This document shows positions 12,735 to 23,724 of a DNA stretch of 64,000 nt, one piece after another. Below the pieces are notes generated by a model. It had not been told where the DNA came from. It searched no databases and saw only the letters and a list, made by a program, of their open reading frames with translations. Every line of letters begins with the position of its first letter. The stretch's first letter is position 1. Made by a program: the position numbers and the translations under genes. Source of the DNA: Isoperla grammatica (taxonomy: Eukaryota > Arthropoda > Insecta > Plecoptera > Perlodidae); contig CAMDTW010000476.1 of the NCBI GenBank assembly GCA_945910005.1, positions 1 through 64,000 on the forward strand, written 5' to 3'.

Positions 12735-13398
12735 TTTTTATGTCCGTCGATAGCGGTCGAACGGAAAGTCCGATCAACTTGAAATTTGGACCATCCACAA
12801 GCCTTGATGTGGATTGAAGGTGTATAGTTTTGAGGCAAAATCGTTCGAAAAGTTACAAAGTTACACCATAGTTACTGCAAAATATTTTTTTGAAACAAAA
12901 TGGCGGCAAAATGTGAGATAGCCAGATTTTTTTACAGATTTTTCCGGTCACGAATATGTTAATGTAATGGCGATCTGATAAGTATTGGCAAAGTTACACA
13001 AAAGTTACTCGAAAATATATTTCTGAAACACAGTAACAGCAAAATGTGAGGTGGCTATCTTATAGTAAATTTTCGTCCGGTCACGAATATACTAATGAAA
13101 ACGCGATTTGATACATATTAGAGGCAGAAATTACATTTCTATTGCTGTCAATAACTGTTAGTAACGGTGGCGGACCGCGGCGAAAACATGTCAGCGAAAA
13201 TTCTTAGCAACGCACATTGCACTGCATCCAACAATGTCGGGAAGTATAATAGCTATGGAAATTAGAAAAAATTTTGCAATGCGCATTCTTAAATTGTTGT
13301 TAATTGTTGTTTGTATAAGCATTGAAATCTTTTCGCCAGAAAGTTCGTAGATATTGACGCGCTCGCTTATCAACGCGTCAAACAGAGCGTTTTCCTAG
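12653..13398 (-). repeat. Unclassified 745-bp dispersed repeat, copy B
   Basis: Same family as 6364-7101 but inverted: CTAGGAAAACGCTC reads leftward from 13398, and the CGCTCGCTTCGCTCGCT end is at 12653. TTA (TAA on the element strand) lies at 12650-12652 and 13399-13401. The internal poly(A) appears here as a T run at about 12703-12733. The short frame shared by all copies is cut by a TGA in this one. Confidence 0.85.
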
Positions 13399-13401
13399 TT
13401 A

Positions 13402-14215
13402 TGAATTTAGGCTAAAGCGGCGGAAAGAATACACTGCAGATAAGATGATTATTTGTGACCTACAATCTTGTAGTAATTTTGGGGAGGCACCTGATTACTA
13501 AACTGTGTCATTGGACCAACATTATGTTAAGACAAATCAAATAATACGGTATTCGGCCCCCTAGTCTGGAGTGAATACTGAATACACAACGAATACCCTC
13601 TTGTATGATCGTACAATTATCTTACTTGGACGAGGCTAGGGTTAGGAAGCGTATTATCGGTGGTAACGAAGCCTAACGGTAACAGGGGAATGTCACAGGA
13701 TGATTCGGGTACATTGACAAGGAAAACCACAATTAACACTTTCTCTGTATTGACTGATCATGTTACATACACAGTTGACAAGTTATTATGCGTCATGAGC
13801 GTGTAAAGTGCTAAGAGCATTTGTCAAAATATATATATAGGTATATATATATATATATATATATATTTGTGGAGTAATATTGGGCTAGCTACTGGCTTTT
13901 GGCTGTCAGTATAGGGGGTTGACCGCTACAAGTGTTCCGCTATTGTGGGTTTTAAGTTGACAGTGACAAGAAACCGCTCGCTACCGGGTGATGTGGATAA
14001 TGAAGAACGGTTTACTGTATGAGTGCTGAAACGAAAGGAAATGAAAATGAGGTGTGTTGGAATGACTATGACGTTTAGGTCGCGATATCTGTACATTTCA
14101 AGGGATTGTTTACATATTTTGTACATCCTTCCCCGAATCGTCCATAAGCTACTTCCTTTCTAACATGCAACACAATTCCTATTCAAAGGTGCTAACACGA
14201 AACTGCACTCCAAGG
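13402..14215. other. Non-coding intron with a TA microsatellite
   Basis: Contains an imperfect (TA)n tract at about 13831-13866. No gene or element boundary is recognised elsewhere in the stretch. Confidence 0.5.
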
Positions 14216-14220
14216 ATAAT

Positions 14221-14713
14221 GGTGAATTCACGACCTTGCGTTGCGCTGAGCTGAGCGTTGGACTTTGTTGCGTTGCGTTGCGTTGACTTCATCATCTGTT
14301 CACGACCTTGCTTTAAACTACAGCCTTCTCGACAGGTCAAACCGCGGATTCAAGGTCTACTTGATCTCCGATCAAGTGGACCTTGCGTGGATTGAACCCA
14401 AGATCCGTCGATCTCCTGGCGGAGGTTCGGTAAACCTCAATGTAAAAACTTGGGAGTTTGACGAGTCCCCGCCAGGGGATTTACGGACCTTGGATTGAAC
14501 CGACGTTCGAGAAGGCTGTGCTTTAAACCGAGTATCCCGGATCATACATGCCGCGAGGATCAAGACGGCTTTGCTTTGCGTTATTGCGTTGGAAAGTTGA
14601 ACTAGAACAATGTTTGCAGCATCGCACAGTCGCGCACTGATGATGCTCATGATTGGTTGCTAGGACTTCGAAGTTCAAAGTTGCGTAGCGCAACGCAAGG
14701 TCGTGAATTCACC
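14221..14713. mobile_element. MITE with GGTGAATTCACGACC ends
   Basis: Inverted termini of about 27 bases (GGTGAATTCACGACCTTGCG at the left, its complement at the right), flanked by ATAAT at 14216-14220 and 14714-14718. A GTTGC-rich interior follows. Another MITE sits inside it. No coding frame; superfamily not assigned. Confidence 0.75.
14320..14519. mobile_element. MITE nested in the preceding MITE
   Basis: Ends ACAGCCTTCTCGA and TCGAGAAGGCTGT are exact inverses, with inner inverted blocks around GGATTCAAGGTC. The flanks share GCTTTAAAC (14310-14318 and 14520-14528). The length of the duplication (9-10 bases) would suit a Mutator-like origin, but this is weak. Confidence 0.7.
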
Positions 14714-14718
14714 ATAAT

Positions 14719-16315
14719 GGGAAGGTCGACAGAGAAAGAACAAGAAATAAAGAGAAGGGTAGTATTCTCTATTAGAACCCCATGTCAAGACCATTATGCC
14801 TCATTGAACTTATTCTTTTCTACCCATGTCTCTCTCTGCATACCATTATGAGTTCAGGATGACCAAAAAGAAAAATATATGTTTTCTTAAAAATGAGGAT
14901 ATACAAACAAATGGGTTACATTTTTCTGGTATTCCTGTCGCCGCTCAATTATCCGTTTAATCGTGGGTAGGCTAGAGTTACAAGAGGATTTAGAATCAAA
15001 GACTTTTCCGCCAGCTATCACCAAATGGCGGAGACTATACCATAAACTAGATTCACTGTTAGCATATAATATAATGTAAAGCTTTATACACCAAATCATA
15101 CAAGTGCATGTATTTTAATAACTAACACTGAACTTATTAATAGCACTGAATTTAGGTCATCACTGAATTTACAGTTCCATCTGTCAGGCAAGTGAATTTA
15201 TGACAGAGGTAGCTTCGTAGCCCAGAATAGGCTAGAAGTTATTTAGCATGCATAAGTAGTTAAAGGTTTTGACTTACGGTTTCCAGGCGGGGCTTCCAGG
15301 TCTTCCTTGTGTGCTCGGATCCTACTCTATTTTTTGGTTGGAAACACTCGTGTTTTATAGTCGAATTTGACCGTGAATTAATTACTCGGAAGTGAATTTT
15401 TTCTTATGCGACATTTCGTCATGATTTTGAATGTGTTTAATTGGTTTGCATCTTATGACGTTCTTAATGTTAATTGGTTTGCATCTTATGACGTTCTTAA
15501 TTTTAATTGGTTTGCATGTTATGACGTTATTTGTTTAAACAATCTCTGTTGGCTTCTAAATTTAGATGTAAAAACATTGGCTTTCATTTGCTAGAGACGC
15601 GGTGACCTAGACATTAGATGCGAAGACTTCGAGGAAATTTCCTTTCTCTTTGCTCAACTTTCCATGTAATTGTGATAGTTCTATGAATCACGTCTAGGAA
15701 TTCTGCGAACTTGAGTGATGAATAAAACGTCATCTGTTATACGTCATTACTTTGGTCACAAGTATACGTCATGACAATCGTATACAATGTTCTATAAGAA
15801 TCTAGAAGAACGCGTGACGTGAATGTGAAGCCTAGCATCTTTAATTAGCTTTATCGCTATATACTACACAAAGAAGAACACGGATGAATCCATTTTTTTT
15901 TTATACACGTGTCGAATGCCTTAGTCTGGTCATTCCGAGTAAGGCGGATGTTGACGGACTTGTTGGTGGGTGGTTTGCGTGGGGGGCTTGTCACCAGTTC
16001 CCTAAACCTTAGAAATTTTGATTTGTGTGATTGCAAAGACACAGCAACTAGGAACACGTCAACAACTAAGGTCTTTTACCTTCAAATAATAGGTTAACTC
16101 TTCCTGAAAGAGAGCGGTGCCATTACACATATACATCCCTTTTCCGGATGTTTGTGTCCTGCAGTTGCCTGTATATAACATGAAACTAATTCCTCGATAA
16201 CCCCTGTCAGTCACGACCTTTACATTGTTTTTCACGTCTTTGATAATTGTTTTCTGGGAATATTAACAGTTTCATCTCACATCCTACTCTTCATTAACAC
16301 CCCCACCTGGACATA
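14719..16315. other. Non-coding intron with a short 33-bp tandem repeat
   Basis: At about 15434-15530 three ~33-bp units with TTAATTGGTTTGCAT and TTATGACGTT occur in tandem. Otherwise only short shadow frames; nothing else recognised. Confidence 0.5.
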
Positions 16316-16319
16316 CGAG

Positions 16320-17617
16320 CACTTTTGCCCTTTTTACCGAAAATTACCGAACCATTTTTGGGCATACCCAATATTGTATATTAATTACATTGCGTTCGTC
16401 TGGACAAAGGTGTATTCGTGTAGGTTTCCTTATTTACATATCAGTAATACTCCGCTAGCGTGCTTTTATCCTTACTATTTTTGGGCACACACTATATTGT
16501 ATACTAATAACATTGTAATTGTATACGTCTGAACATAGGTGTATTCGTGAAAGACTCCTTATTTATATTTAAGTAATACTCCGCCAGCGTGTTTTTACCC
16601 TTTCCGCCTTTCGGAACACCCTACTGCATATTAGTTTAATAACGTAGTCTGAATACAGGTGTATTCTTGTAGAACTCCTCATTTATATTTAAGTATAATA
16701 CTCCGCTAGCGTGTTTTTACACTTACCACCTTTGGGAGCACCCTACTGAATATTAGTTTAATAACGTAGTCTGAATACAGGTGTATTCTTGTAGAACTCC
16801 TCATTTATATTTAAGTATAATACTCCGCTAGCGTGTTTTTACACTTACCACCTTTGGGAGCACCCTACTGCATATTAGTTACATTATATACGGATGAACA
16901 TAGGTGTACTCGTGTAGGACTTCTTATTAACAAGCGAGTTTTACCCTTGCAATTTTTCGGCACACCCTATTTTGTAATTAATAATAACATTACGTACGTC
17001 TATAGGTTGATTCGTGTTGGACTCCTTATTTATTTATATATAAATAATACTCCGCTAGCGTGCTTTTATCCTTACTATTTTTGGGCACACCCTATATTGT
17101 ATACTAATAACATTGTATACGTCTGAACTTATAGGTGTATTCGAGGACTCCTTATTTATATTTAAGTAATACTCCGCCGGCCTGTTTTTACCCTTGGCAC
17201 CTTTGGGAACACCCTACTACATATTCAATAGATTATATATACGTCTGAACATTAGTGTATTCGTGTAGGACTCCTTATTTACATAAAAGTAATACTCCGT
17301 TAGTGTGTTTTTACACTTACCATTATTGGGCACATCCTATATTGTATACTAATAACATTGTATACGTCTGAACATAGGTGTATTCGTGTAGGACTCCTTA
17401 TTTACATAAAAGTAATACTCCGCTAGTGTGTTTTTACACTTACCATTATTGGGCACACCCTATATTGTATAATAATAACATTACATACTCCTGAATGTAG
17501 GTTTTTTGTGTTTATAACTTGATGTTCACAAGAGTAATACTCCGCTAGCGTGTTTTTGCCCTTCACATCTTTCGGAACACCCTATATTGTATATAAATGA
17601 CATTACGTAGGTCTGAA
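16320..17617 (+). repeat. ~125-bp satellite array, left part
   Basis: About ten diverged units of 115-130 bp, each with ACTCCGCTAGCGTGTTTTTA, then a GGGCACACCCTATATTGTAT block and GTCTGAACATAGGTGTATTC. CCGCTAGCG-type anchors fall near 16450, 16580, 16702, 16823, 17050, 17173, 17294, 17416 and 17540; a degenerate unit lies near 16935. The array resumes at 19655 after a mobile-element insertion. Confidence 0.85.
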
Positions 17618-17621
17618 TTAA

Positions 17622-19650
17622 AGTCACTCCTCTAAGTGTACTCTCTAGTCAGAGTCAACTATAACTAATGATCAAAGTCAGCTGAACAATGCAATTAAAA
17701 CAAAATGTTTTTAATTTTTAAATAGAAGTGTGTATTTTAAATATTGTTTGTAAATCTTTCCCTACATAAATATGTTATTTTAACTAAACTGTTAATTTAT
17801 TTGCATTGTCGGAAGTGCTAGTCTGTCAACTGACTAAAACACGGCGCAGTAGTTGCCGCTCAAAATCAGTGCAGCCATATAGTGGAAACAAAATAATAGC
17901 AAGAATAACACTAATTTGATATCTGTTTGATTGAAATAATGTCCCGTATATTAGATTGATAATAACATAAAATAAACACTTGTGTATGGTTGCTTTGATT
18001 TAGAAGTGATATATGAAGTGGAACACGTAATATTTGGTCGTAGTCTATTGCCAACCTTAAAATACGCTTGGCAACATCGCAACGTGATCGCTGCAACCTT
18101 CCCAACAATCAACCACATGCCATGTGAAGATGTCAGCTTCTTTCGCGCGCAGTAAAAAGGGACGTTTTCAAGCTGCGTTTACTAAAACGCGCTTGATGCG
18201 ACGCGACTGAAACGCTAAAATCAGATGATCAGTTTGGAGCGACGCGATCTGTTGTGATTAGCTGTGCCAGATTTAACTTTATCGCGCGTTGCGTGTGCAA
18301 AAAGTGCATATCAAAATTCAAAACAAAAACAATTGACAACACATTGTTTGTGTTGTTTGTGACGGCTGTGGAAAACGAAAGTCTTGTGGGACACAACTAA
18401 AATGCGATGGCATAGGTAGCTAGCAGATTAGGTGGTGTGTGCACATAATAATGTAATAAATTTAACATTTGAGCCGTAAAGCCAATGTCTGGAGTGAGGC
18501 GTAGGCCTAGCTAGCCTAGGACTCAATTTCATACGGAAGAGAATGCTGACATTGGCTAGGCCTACCTTATCTAGGCTCTCTCTAGCCTAGCCTAGACCAG
18601 GCCTTCACAAAAATGAATCGATACAGGCCTAGGGGTAGGCCCCACTGCAGTTTGCTTCTAGGACTCTACTGTTAAATTTAGTACATTCTTGGCCCACACC
18701 AATCTCCATCCATACCCCCTAGCTACCGATTGCGAAATGCGAACAATGATTTTATTCCAGATAAACATTTATGGTACTAAGGGTAGACCAAGGCTGTTGT
18801 CCTAGGCTGGCCCTTGGATTCTATACAAAGTAGGCCTAATATTAGATGATAATCACGACATTGTTGACGACGAAAGAACGAAATCTTTCAATGTAAACAA
18901 AGCGCAGCGCGAGTGCCTAGGCGCTGGCCCGGGGCACGTCAATGTCCGCTATCAACATCATAAATAGAACGAAGACAAAATATTACAATGCACAGTTAAC
19001 TTCAAGGATCAAATACAGATATTGTGTATTATGTACCAACAAAATAAAGAACTGAATCAATCAAAAGCTTAGAATTCTAGATTTAAAAAATTGAGTACTG
19101 GCCTACAAAAGGCTCATGTTGCAGAATACAAGTATTCAAAGACCAATCACGACATAAGAACTCATACAAATCATAAAGGAAAATGTTATTCGGTTAATAT
19201 GAACGTAGGTCTCCGTCAGGCAAGCCGGGTCTAGCAATCGCGGGCGGCGGGGGAGTGACAAGTTGGAGCAGGCGACTCTGCATTGTTGCCACGTTTCTGA
19301 GCGTACATGCAACTTTAGGCTCAAATAACGCAAAAAGTAGTACGGATATACTCATTTTTTCTGGTTTGTGTGTATTTCTTGAGAACTTAGCTTCATTCTG
19401 ATACTAAATTTGTTCACGTAGCAACGTTTTTTGGCTCCTTTACATCTATGTGAAGGTGATAAAATGTATGATTTCTCTACTTTCCAATGTTAAAGGATAG
19501 GGATTTTGAAAATTTTCAATTCAAAATTTTGGAAAAAGTAGATCGGAAAGGTACTTTAATTTTTTTGTATTGTGAAATAACGCTGTCTCATTGTAAAGAG
19601 ATCCAAATATGAAGAACGTGACAACGATGTCGAGTTATAGAGGAGTGACT
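17622..19650. mobile_element. TTAA-flanked element interrupting the satellite
   Basis: Ends AGTCACTCCTCTA and its exact inverse TAGAGGAGTGACT, with TTAA at 17618-17621 and 19651-19654. TTAA duplication is the hallmark of piggyBac-type insertion. The satellite unit continues across the joint if one TTAA and the element are removed. In 2029 bp I see no transposase; the two ~65-codon minus-strand frames look like noise. A non-autonomous piggyBac-like element is the best reading. TAGGCCTAG-rich DNA lies at about 18500-18650. Confidence 0.8.
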
Positions 19651-19654
19651 TTAA

Positions 19655-20130
19655 GTTGTTTTGTGTTTATTCGCGTGTTGATCCGCTAGCGTGCTTTTAC
19701 CGTCCCCGTCGTTCGGAGCATCCTGTTATATATTAATTATATTACAGAAGGTAGGTCTTAATATAGGTTGGTTCTTGTGTAGAACCCCTGATTTACATAA
19801 GACTATGAATAATAATTAACTAGCGTGTTTTGACTGATGCCCTCTTTCGGGACACCTTGTTTATTTATTATTAATCACTTGCGTACGTCTGAATATAGTT
19901 TTGTTCGTCTGGGACTTCTGATTTTAATAAGAATATTGATTGGCTGGCATGTTTTTACCTTTTTGATATTTTGGAACACCAGTAGTACAATGATCTCACT
20001 ACGCAGTACTGGGTGAGCTTGGTCTGTGTATTTTAGATTTGTAGTAATTGTCAGCTAGCTGAGCAGTACTTTCGCTATGGTTAAAGATGGGTAATGATGT
20101 ACTACGATGAGTAGTAATCCGCTAGTGCGG
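19655..20130 (+). repeat. ~125-bp satellite array, right part
   Basis: Continues the array that stops at 17617, with diverged anchors near 19682 (CCGCTAGCGTGC), 19815, 19945 and 20108. Divergence rises toward the right edge, as expected at the end of an array. Confidence 0.7.
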
Positions 20131-20689
20131 TTTTACTTAGGGGTAATATGGCTCCAGCACATTATTACCGGGTGCTAAACATATCCTGGTTTATTATTAC
20201 GTAGGTAGTAGTATGCTGACGGTAGAGATATTCCATTACACCGGGTCAACAACTTGTGCAACCGTCTGCAGCCAAGACTTGAAGTTCTCGACGCACCGCG
20301 ACTGATAAGTGTATTGTTTACTTTATAATAATATTGTGAAATCGTAACTACTCTCTGTATTATTGTTCTTGATTATTATCATGTTCATAATTCATTAAAT
20401 TCAAACTACAAACCGTCTCTTCTGTTACAACCTGAACCCTGACAAATCACACATCACCACACCTCGTGTGCTAGTGCTAGGCTTGCCGAACAGTTGAAGC
20501 ATTGATATATATATATAAGAAATTGGCCTACTTGTTGCTGCTGGGCGCTGGTGGCTGGCAGGGTGTACGGCGGTACTGTCCCATGCGGCGGTCAAGTAGG
20601 TTGTCTGCGATGGTGGTGTATCTCCCTCGAAGGCGTAAGTCGTTCAACAGTTCAAAAATGGCACCGTACACAGCACGCAGCGGACAATG
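20131..20689. other. Non-coding sequence before the minisatellite
   Basis: No gene found. The stretch 20240-20460 has the base composition of a retroelement terminal region, but I find no second copy in the window and do not call it. Confidence 0.35.
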
Positions 20690-22350
20690 TGACTATATGA
20701 TAGTTCAAGTTTAAAGGTACGCAGTACACGGTGGATGATTCGACGATGTGATAGTTCAAGTTCAACGGTACACAGTACGCGGTGGATGATACGACGATAT
20801 GACAGTTCAAGTTTAACGGTACGCAGTACACGGTGGATGATTTGACGATATGATAGTTCAAGTTTAGCGGTATACACAGTACACAGTGAATGATTCGACG
20901 ATATGATAGCTCAAGTTCAACGGTATACACAGTACGCGGTGGACGATATGACAATATGACAGTTCTAGTTTAACGGTATACACAGTACACAGTGGATGAT
21001 TTGACGATATGATAGTTCAAGTTTAGCGGTATACACAGTATACACAGTGGATGATCTGACAATATGATAGTTCAAGTTTAGCGGTATACACAGTAGACAG
21101 TGGATGATTTGACGATATGATAGTTCAAGTTTAGCGGTATACACAGTAACACAGTGGATGATCTGACAATATGATAGTTCAAGTTTAGCGGTATACACAG
21201 TAGACAGTGGATGATTTGACGATATGATAGTTCAAGTTTAGCGGTATACACAGTATACACAGTGGATGATTTGACGATATGATAGTTCAAGTTTAGCGGT
21301 ATACACAGTATACACAGTGGATGATTTGACGATATGATAGTTCAAGTTAAGCGGTATACACAGTATACACAGTGGATGATTTGACGATATGATAGTTCAA
21401 GTTTAGCGGTATACACAGTATACACAGTGGATGATTTGACGATATGATAGTTCAAGTTAAGCGGTATACACAGTATACACAGTGGATGATTTGACGATAT
21501 GATAGTTCAAGTTTAGCGGTATACACAGTATACACAGTGGATGATTTGACGATATGATAGTTCAAGTTTAGCTGTATACACAGTATACACAGTGGATGAT
21601 TTGACGATATGATAGTTCAAGTTTAGCGGTATACACAGTACACAGTGGATGATTTGACGATATGATAGTTCAAGTTTAGCGGTATACACAGTATACACAG
21701 TGGATGATTTGACGATATGATAGTTCAAGTTTAGCGGTATACACAGTACACAGTGGATGATTTGACGATATGATAGTTCAAGTTTAGCGGTATACACAGT
21801 ATACACAGTGGATGATTTGACGATATGATAGTTCAAGTTTAGCGGTATACACAGTAGACCGTGGATGATTTGACGATATGTAGTTCAAGTTTAGCGGTAT
21901 ACACAGTATACACAGTGAATGATTTGACGATATGTAGTTCAAGTTTAGCGGTATACACAGTACACAGTGGATGATTTGACGATATGATAGTTCAAGTTTA
22001 GCGGTATACACAGTATACACAGTGGATGATTTGACGATATGATAGTTCAAGTTTAGCGGTATACACAGTATACACAGTGGATGATTTGACGATATGATAG
22101 TTCAAGTTTAGCGGTATACACAGTATACACAGTGGATGATTTGACGATATGATAGTTCAAGTTTAGCTGTATACACAGTATACACAGTGGATGATTTGAC
22201 GATATGATAGTTCAAGTTTAGCGGTATACACAGTAGACAGTGGATGATTTGACGATATGATAGTTCAAGTTTAGCGGTATACAGAGTACACAGTGGATGA
22301 TTTGACGATATGATAGTTCAACTTTAGCGGTACACAGTAGGCCTACACAG
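20690..22350. repeat. ~49-57-bp minisatellite, about 30 copies
   Basis: Unit core TTTGACGATATGATAGTTCA, then AGTTTAGCGGTATACACAG. Units come in two lengths depending on whether TACACAG is present once or twice. The left edge (20690-20950) is more diverged; the centre is nearly uniform, suggesting recent expansion. Many minus-strand frames (ELSYRQIIH...) are repeat read-through. Confidence 0.93.
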
Positions 22351-22564
22351 TGGATGGCGACACTTACGGGTTGACACACGGTCGCTCCCTGGCCCACGTC
22401 CACTCTCCTCCACTCACCGCCACACACCGCCCTCCTCGCGCGTTCGCTCTCCCTTTATGGCCTGTGTGGCCTCGAACCCAATGGACATATAATATACCTT
22501 AACAAATAAAATAATATAATACGACTAACTACAATACTAACAGGTAAAGTAGCTAATTCTCTTA

Positions 22565-22711
22565 GGTTGGAATTCATAGTCGGCCCCTACACCTAGGGGC
22601 GCCCATTGTTGCTATGGCTTTGTTTCCCTAATGGGAAACAACATGCAAACAATTGTTACCTTGGTAACAATGGGCGCCCCTAGGTGTAGGGGCCGACTAT
22701 GAATTCCAACC
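22565..22711. repeat. Fold-back MITE with perfect 46-bp arms
   Basis: Arms 22565-22610 and 22666-22711 are exact inverses (GGTTGGAATTCATAGTCGG...). The loop holds two further palindromes, TGTTTCCC/GGGAAACA and ATTGTTACC/GGTAACAAT. It ends only 11 bases before the target duplication of the gypsy element at 22727. Its own target duplication is unclear. Confidence 0.8.
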
Positions 22712-22726
22712 CTAGTCTAAGTGGTA

Positions 22727-22878
22727 TGTGGCGGCTTGCCAGGCGGTGGGTCCGCAACAATCGAGGAAGAACAAATAAAATGTTTTGCTAATCAGTTTGT
22801 AACCAGGGGCTGATATAAAGACACGATAATAAATTTAGTTAAATTTGGTTCTTTATAATTTATCTTATAAAAACCATA
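22727..22878 (+). repeat. 5' LTR of gypsy element 1
   Basis: 152 bp, base-for-base identical to 27074-27225. Contains AATAAA-like signals (ACAAATAAAATG near 22770). Very short for a gypsy LTR; it ends in ACCATA rather than CA. The primer-binding site starts right after it. Confidence 0.92.
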
Positions 22879-22879
22879 T

Positions 22880-22897
22880 TGGTGACCCCGACGTGAT
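22880..22897 (+). promoter_or_regulatory. Primer-binding site of gypsy element 1
   Basis: TGGTGACCCCGACGTGAT one base inside the 5' LTR. It starts with TGG, complementary to the CCA tail of a tRNA. The tRNA species is not identified here. Confidence 0.7.
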
Positions 22898-22947
22898 CTG
22901 ATTTGAATAAGACTAATACCTTCTGATCTGTCGATAATCAATTTTAA

Positions 22948-23724
22948 ATGGAAGCACCTACAAACGACACAAGAGTGGACCGAGTGAGTTTGAGGCTGCC
23001 GCCGTTCTGGCCAGAGAAACCGGCGCTGTGGTTCGCCCAATTGGAAGCACAATTCGCGCTAAGTGGCATCACTCAGGACACTACCCAGTTTTACCATGTG
23101 CTAGCCCAATTGGACAGCAAATATGCGGCAGAAGTGGAGGACATAATAATCAATCCACCCGCGACAAGCAAGTACAGCACCTTAAAGTCGGAGCTGATCT
23201 CGCGGCTATCGGCTACACAGAGCTCACGCATGCGCCAATTGCTAGAACGGGAGGAGCTCGGTGACCGTACACCATCACAGTTTTTAAGACATTTACGGGC
23301 ATTTAGCGAAACGGCACTTCCAGACGAGCTACTACGGACATTGTGGCTCGGCCGCCTTCCATTAAGAATGCAGGACATATTAGCCGCATCGCCGACAACT
23401 GAGCTGGGAGCCCTTGCGAAGTTAGCTGATAAGATTTGTGACAACTCTACTGGACCGCGGGTCGCCGCTGTGGCTACCGAGGCAGATGTTCGAATTCAAG
23501 AGTTGTCACAACAGTTGGAGTCCCTGACTGCCAGTGTCGCCGCGCTCAGTGATGATCGATTCCAGGGCCGTCGTCAGCGTTCAAGGTCACGCAACAGGGC
23601 CCAATCACCAGCAGGCACGACCACTGACAGAAGATTTTGTTGGTACCACGCTACTTTCGGAAACCTCGCTCGCCACTGTATACCTCCATGTAAGTACCAG
23701 GAAAACAGTCGGGGCGGTCAGTAA
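22948..23724 (+). CDS. Gag of gypsy element 1
   Basis: 258 residues from an ATG 69 bases after the 5' LTR. The N-terminal two thirds carry a gypsy capsid-like region ([54 protein letters not shown]). A coiled segment and a basic [14 protein letters not shown] stretch follow. The C terminus has [15 protein letters not shown], the C-H-C-C arrangement common in Mag-like Gag, instead of CCHC. It forms the particle that packages the element RNA. The stop codon overlaps the pol start (TAATG). Confidence 0.85.
   Translation: MEAPTNDTRVDRVSLRLPPFWPEKPALWFAQLEAQFALSGITQDTTQFYHVLAQLDSKYAAEVEDIIINPPATSKYSTLKSELISRLSATQSSRMRQLLEREELGDRTPSQFLRHLRAFSETALPDELLRTLWLGRLPLRMQDILAASPTTELGALAKLADKICDNSTGPRVAAVATEADVRIQELSQQLESLTASVAALSDDRFQGRRQRSRSRNRAQSPAGTTTDRRFCWYHATFGNLARHCIPPCKYQENSRGGQ

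Noticed and set aside
20644..22427. Serial minus-strand frames with ELSYRQIIH repeats
   Set aside because: Read-through of the minisatellite; no start context or homology.
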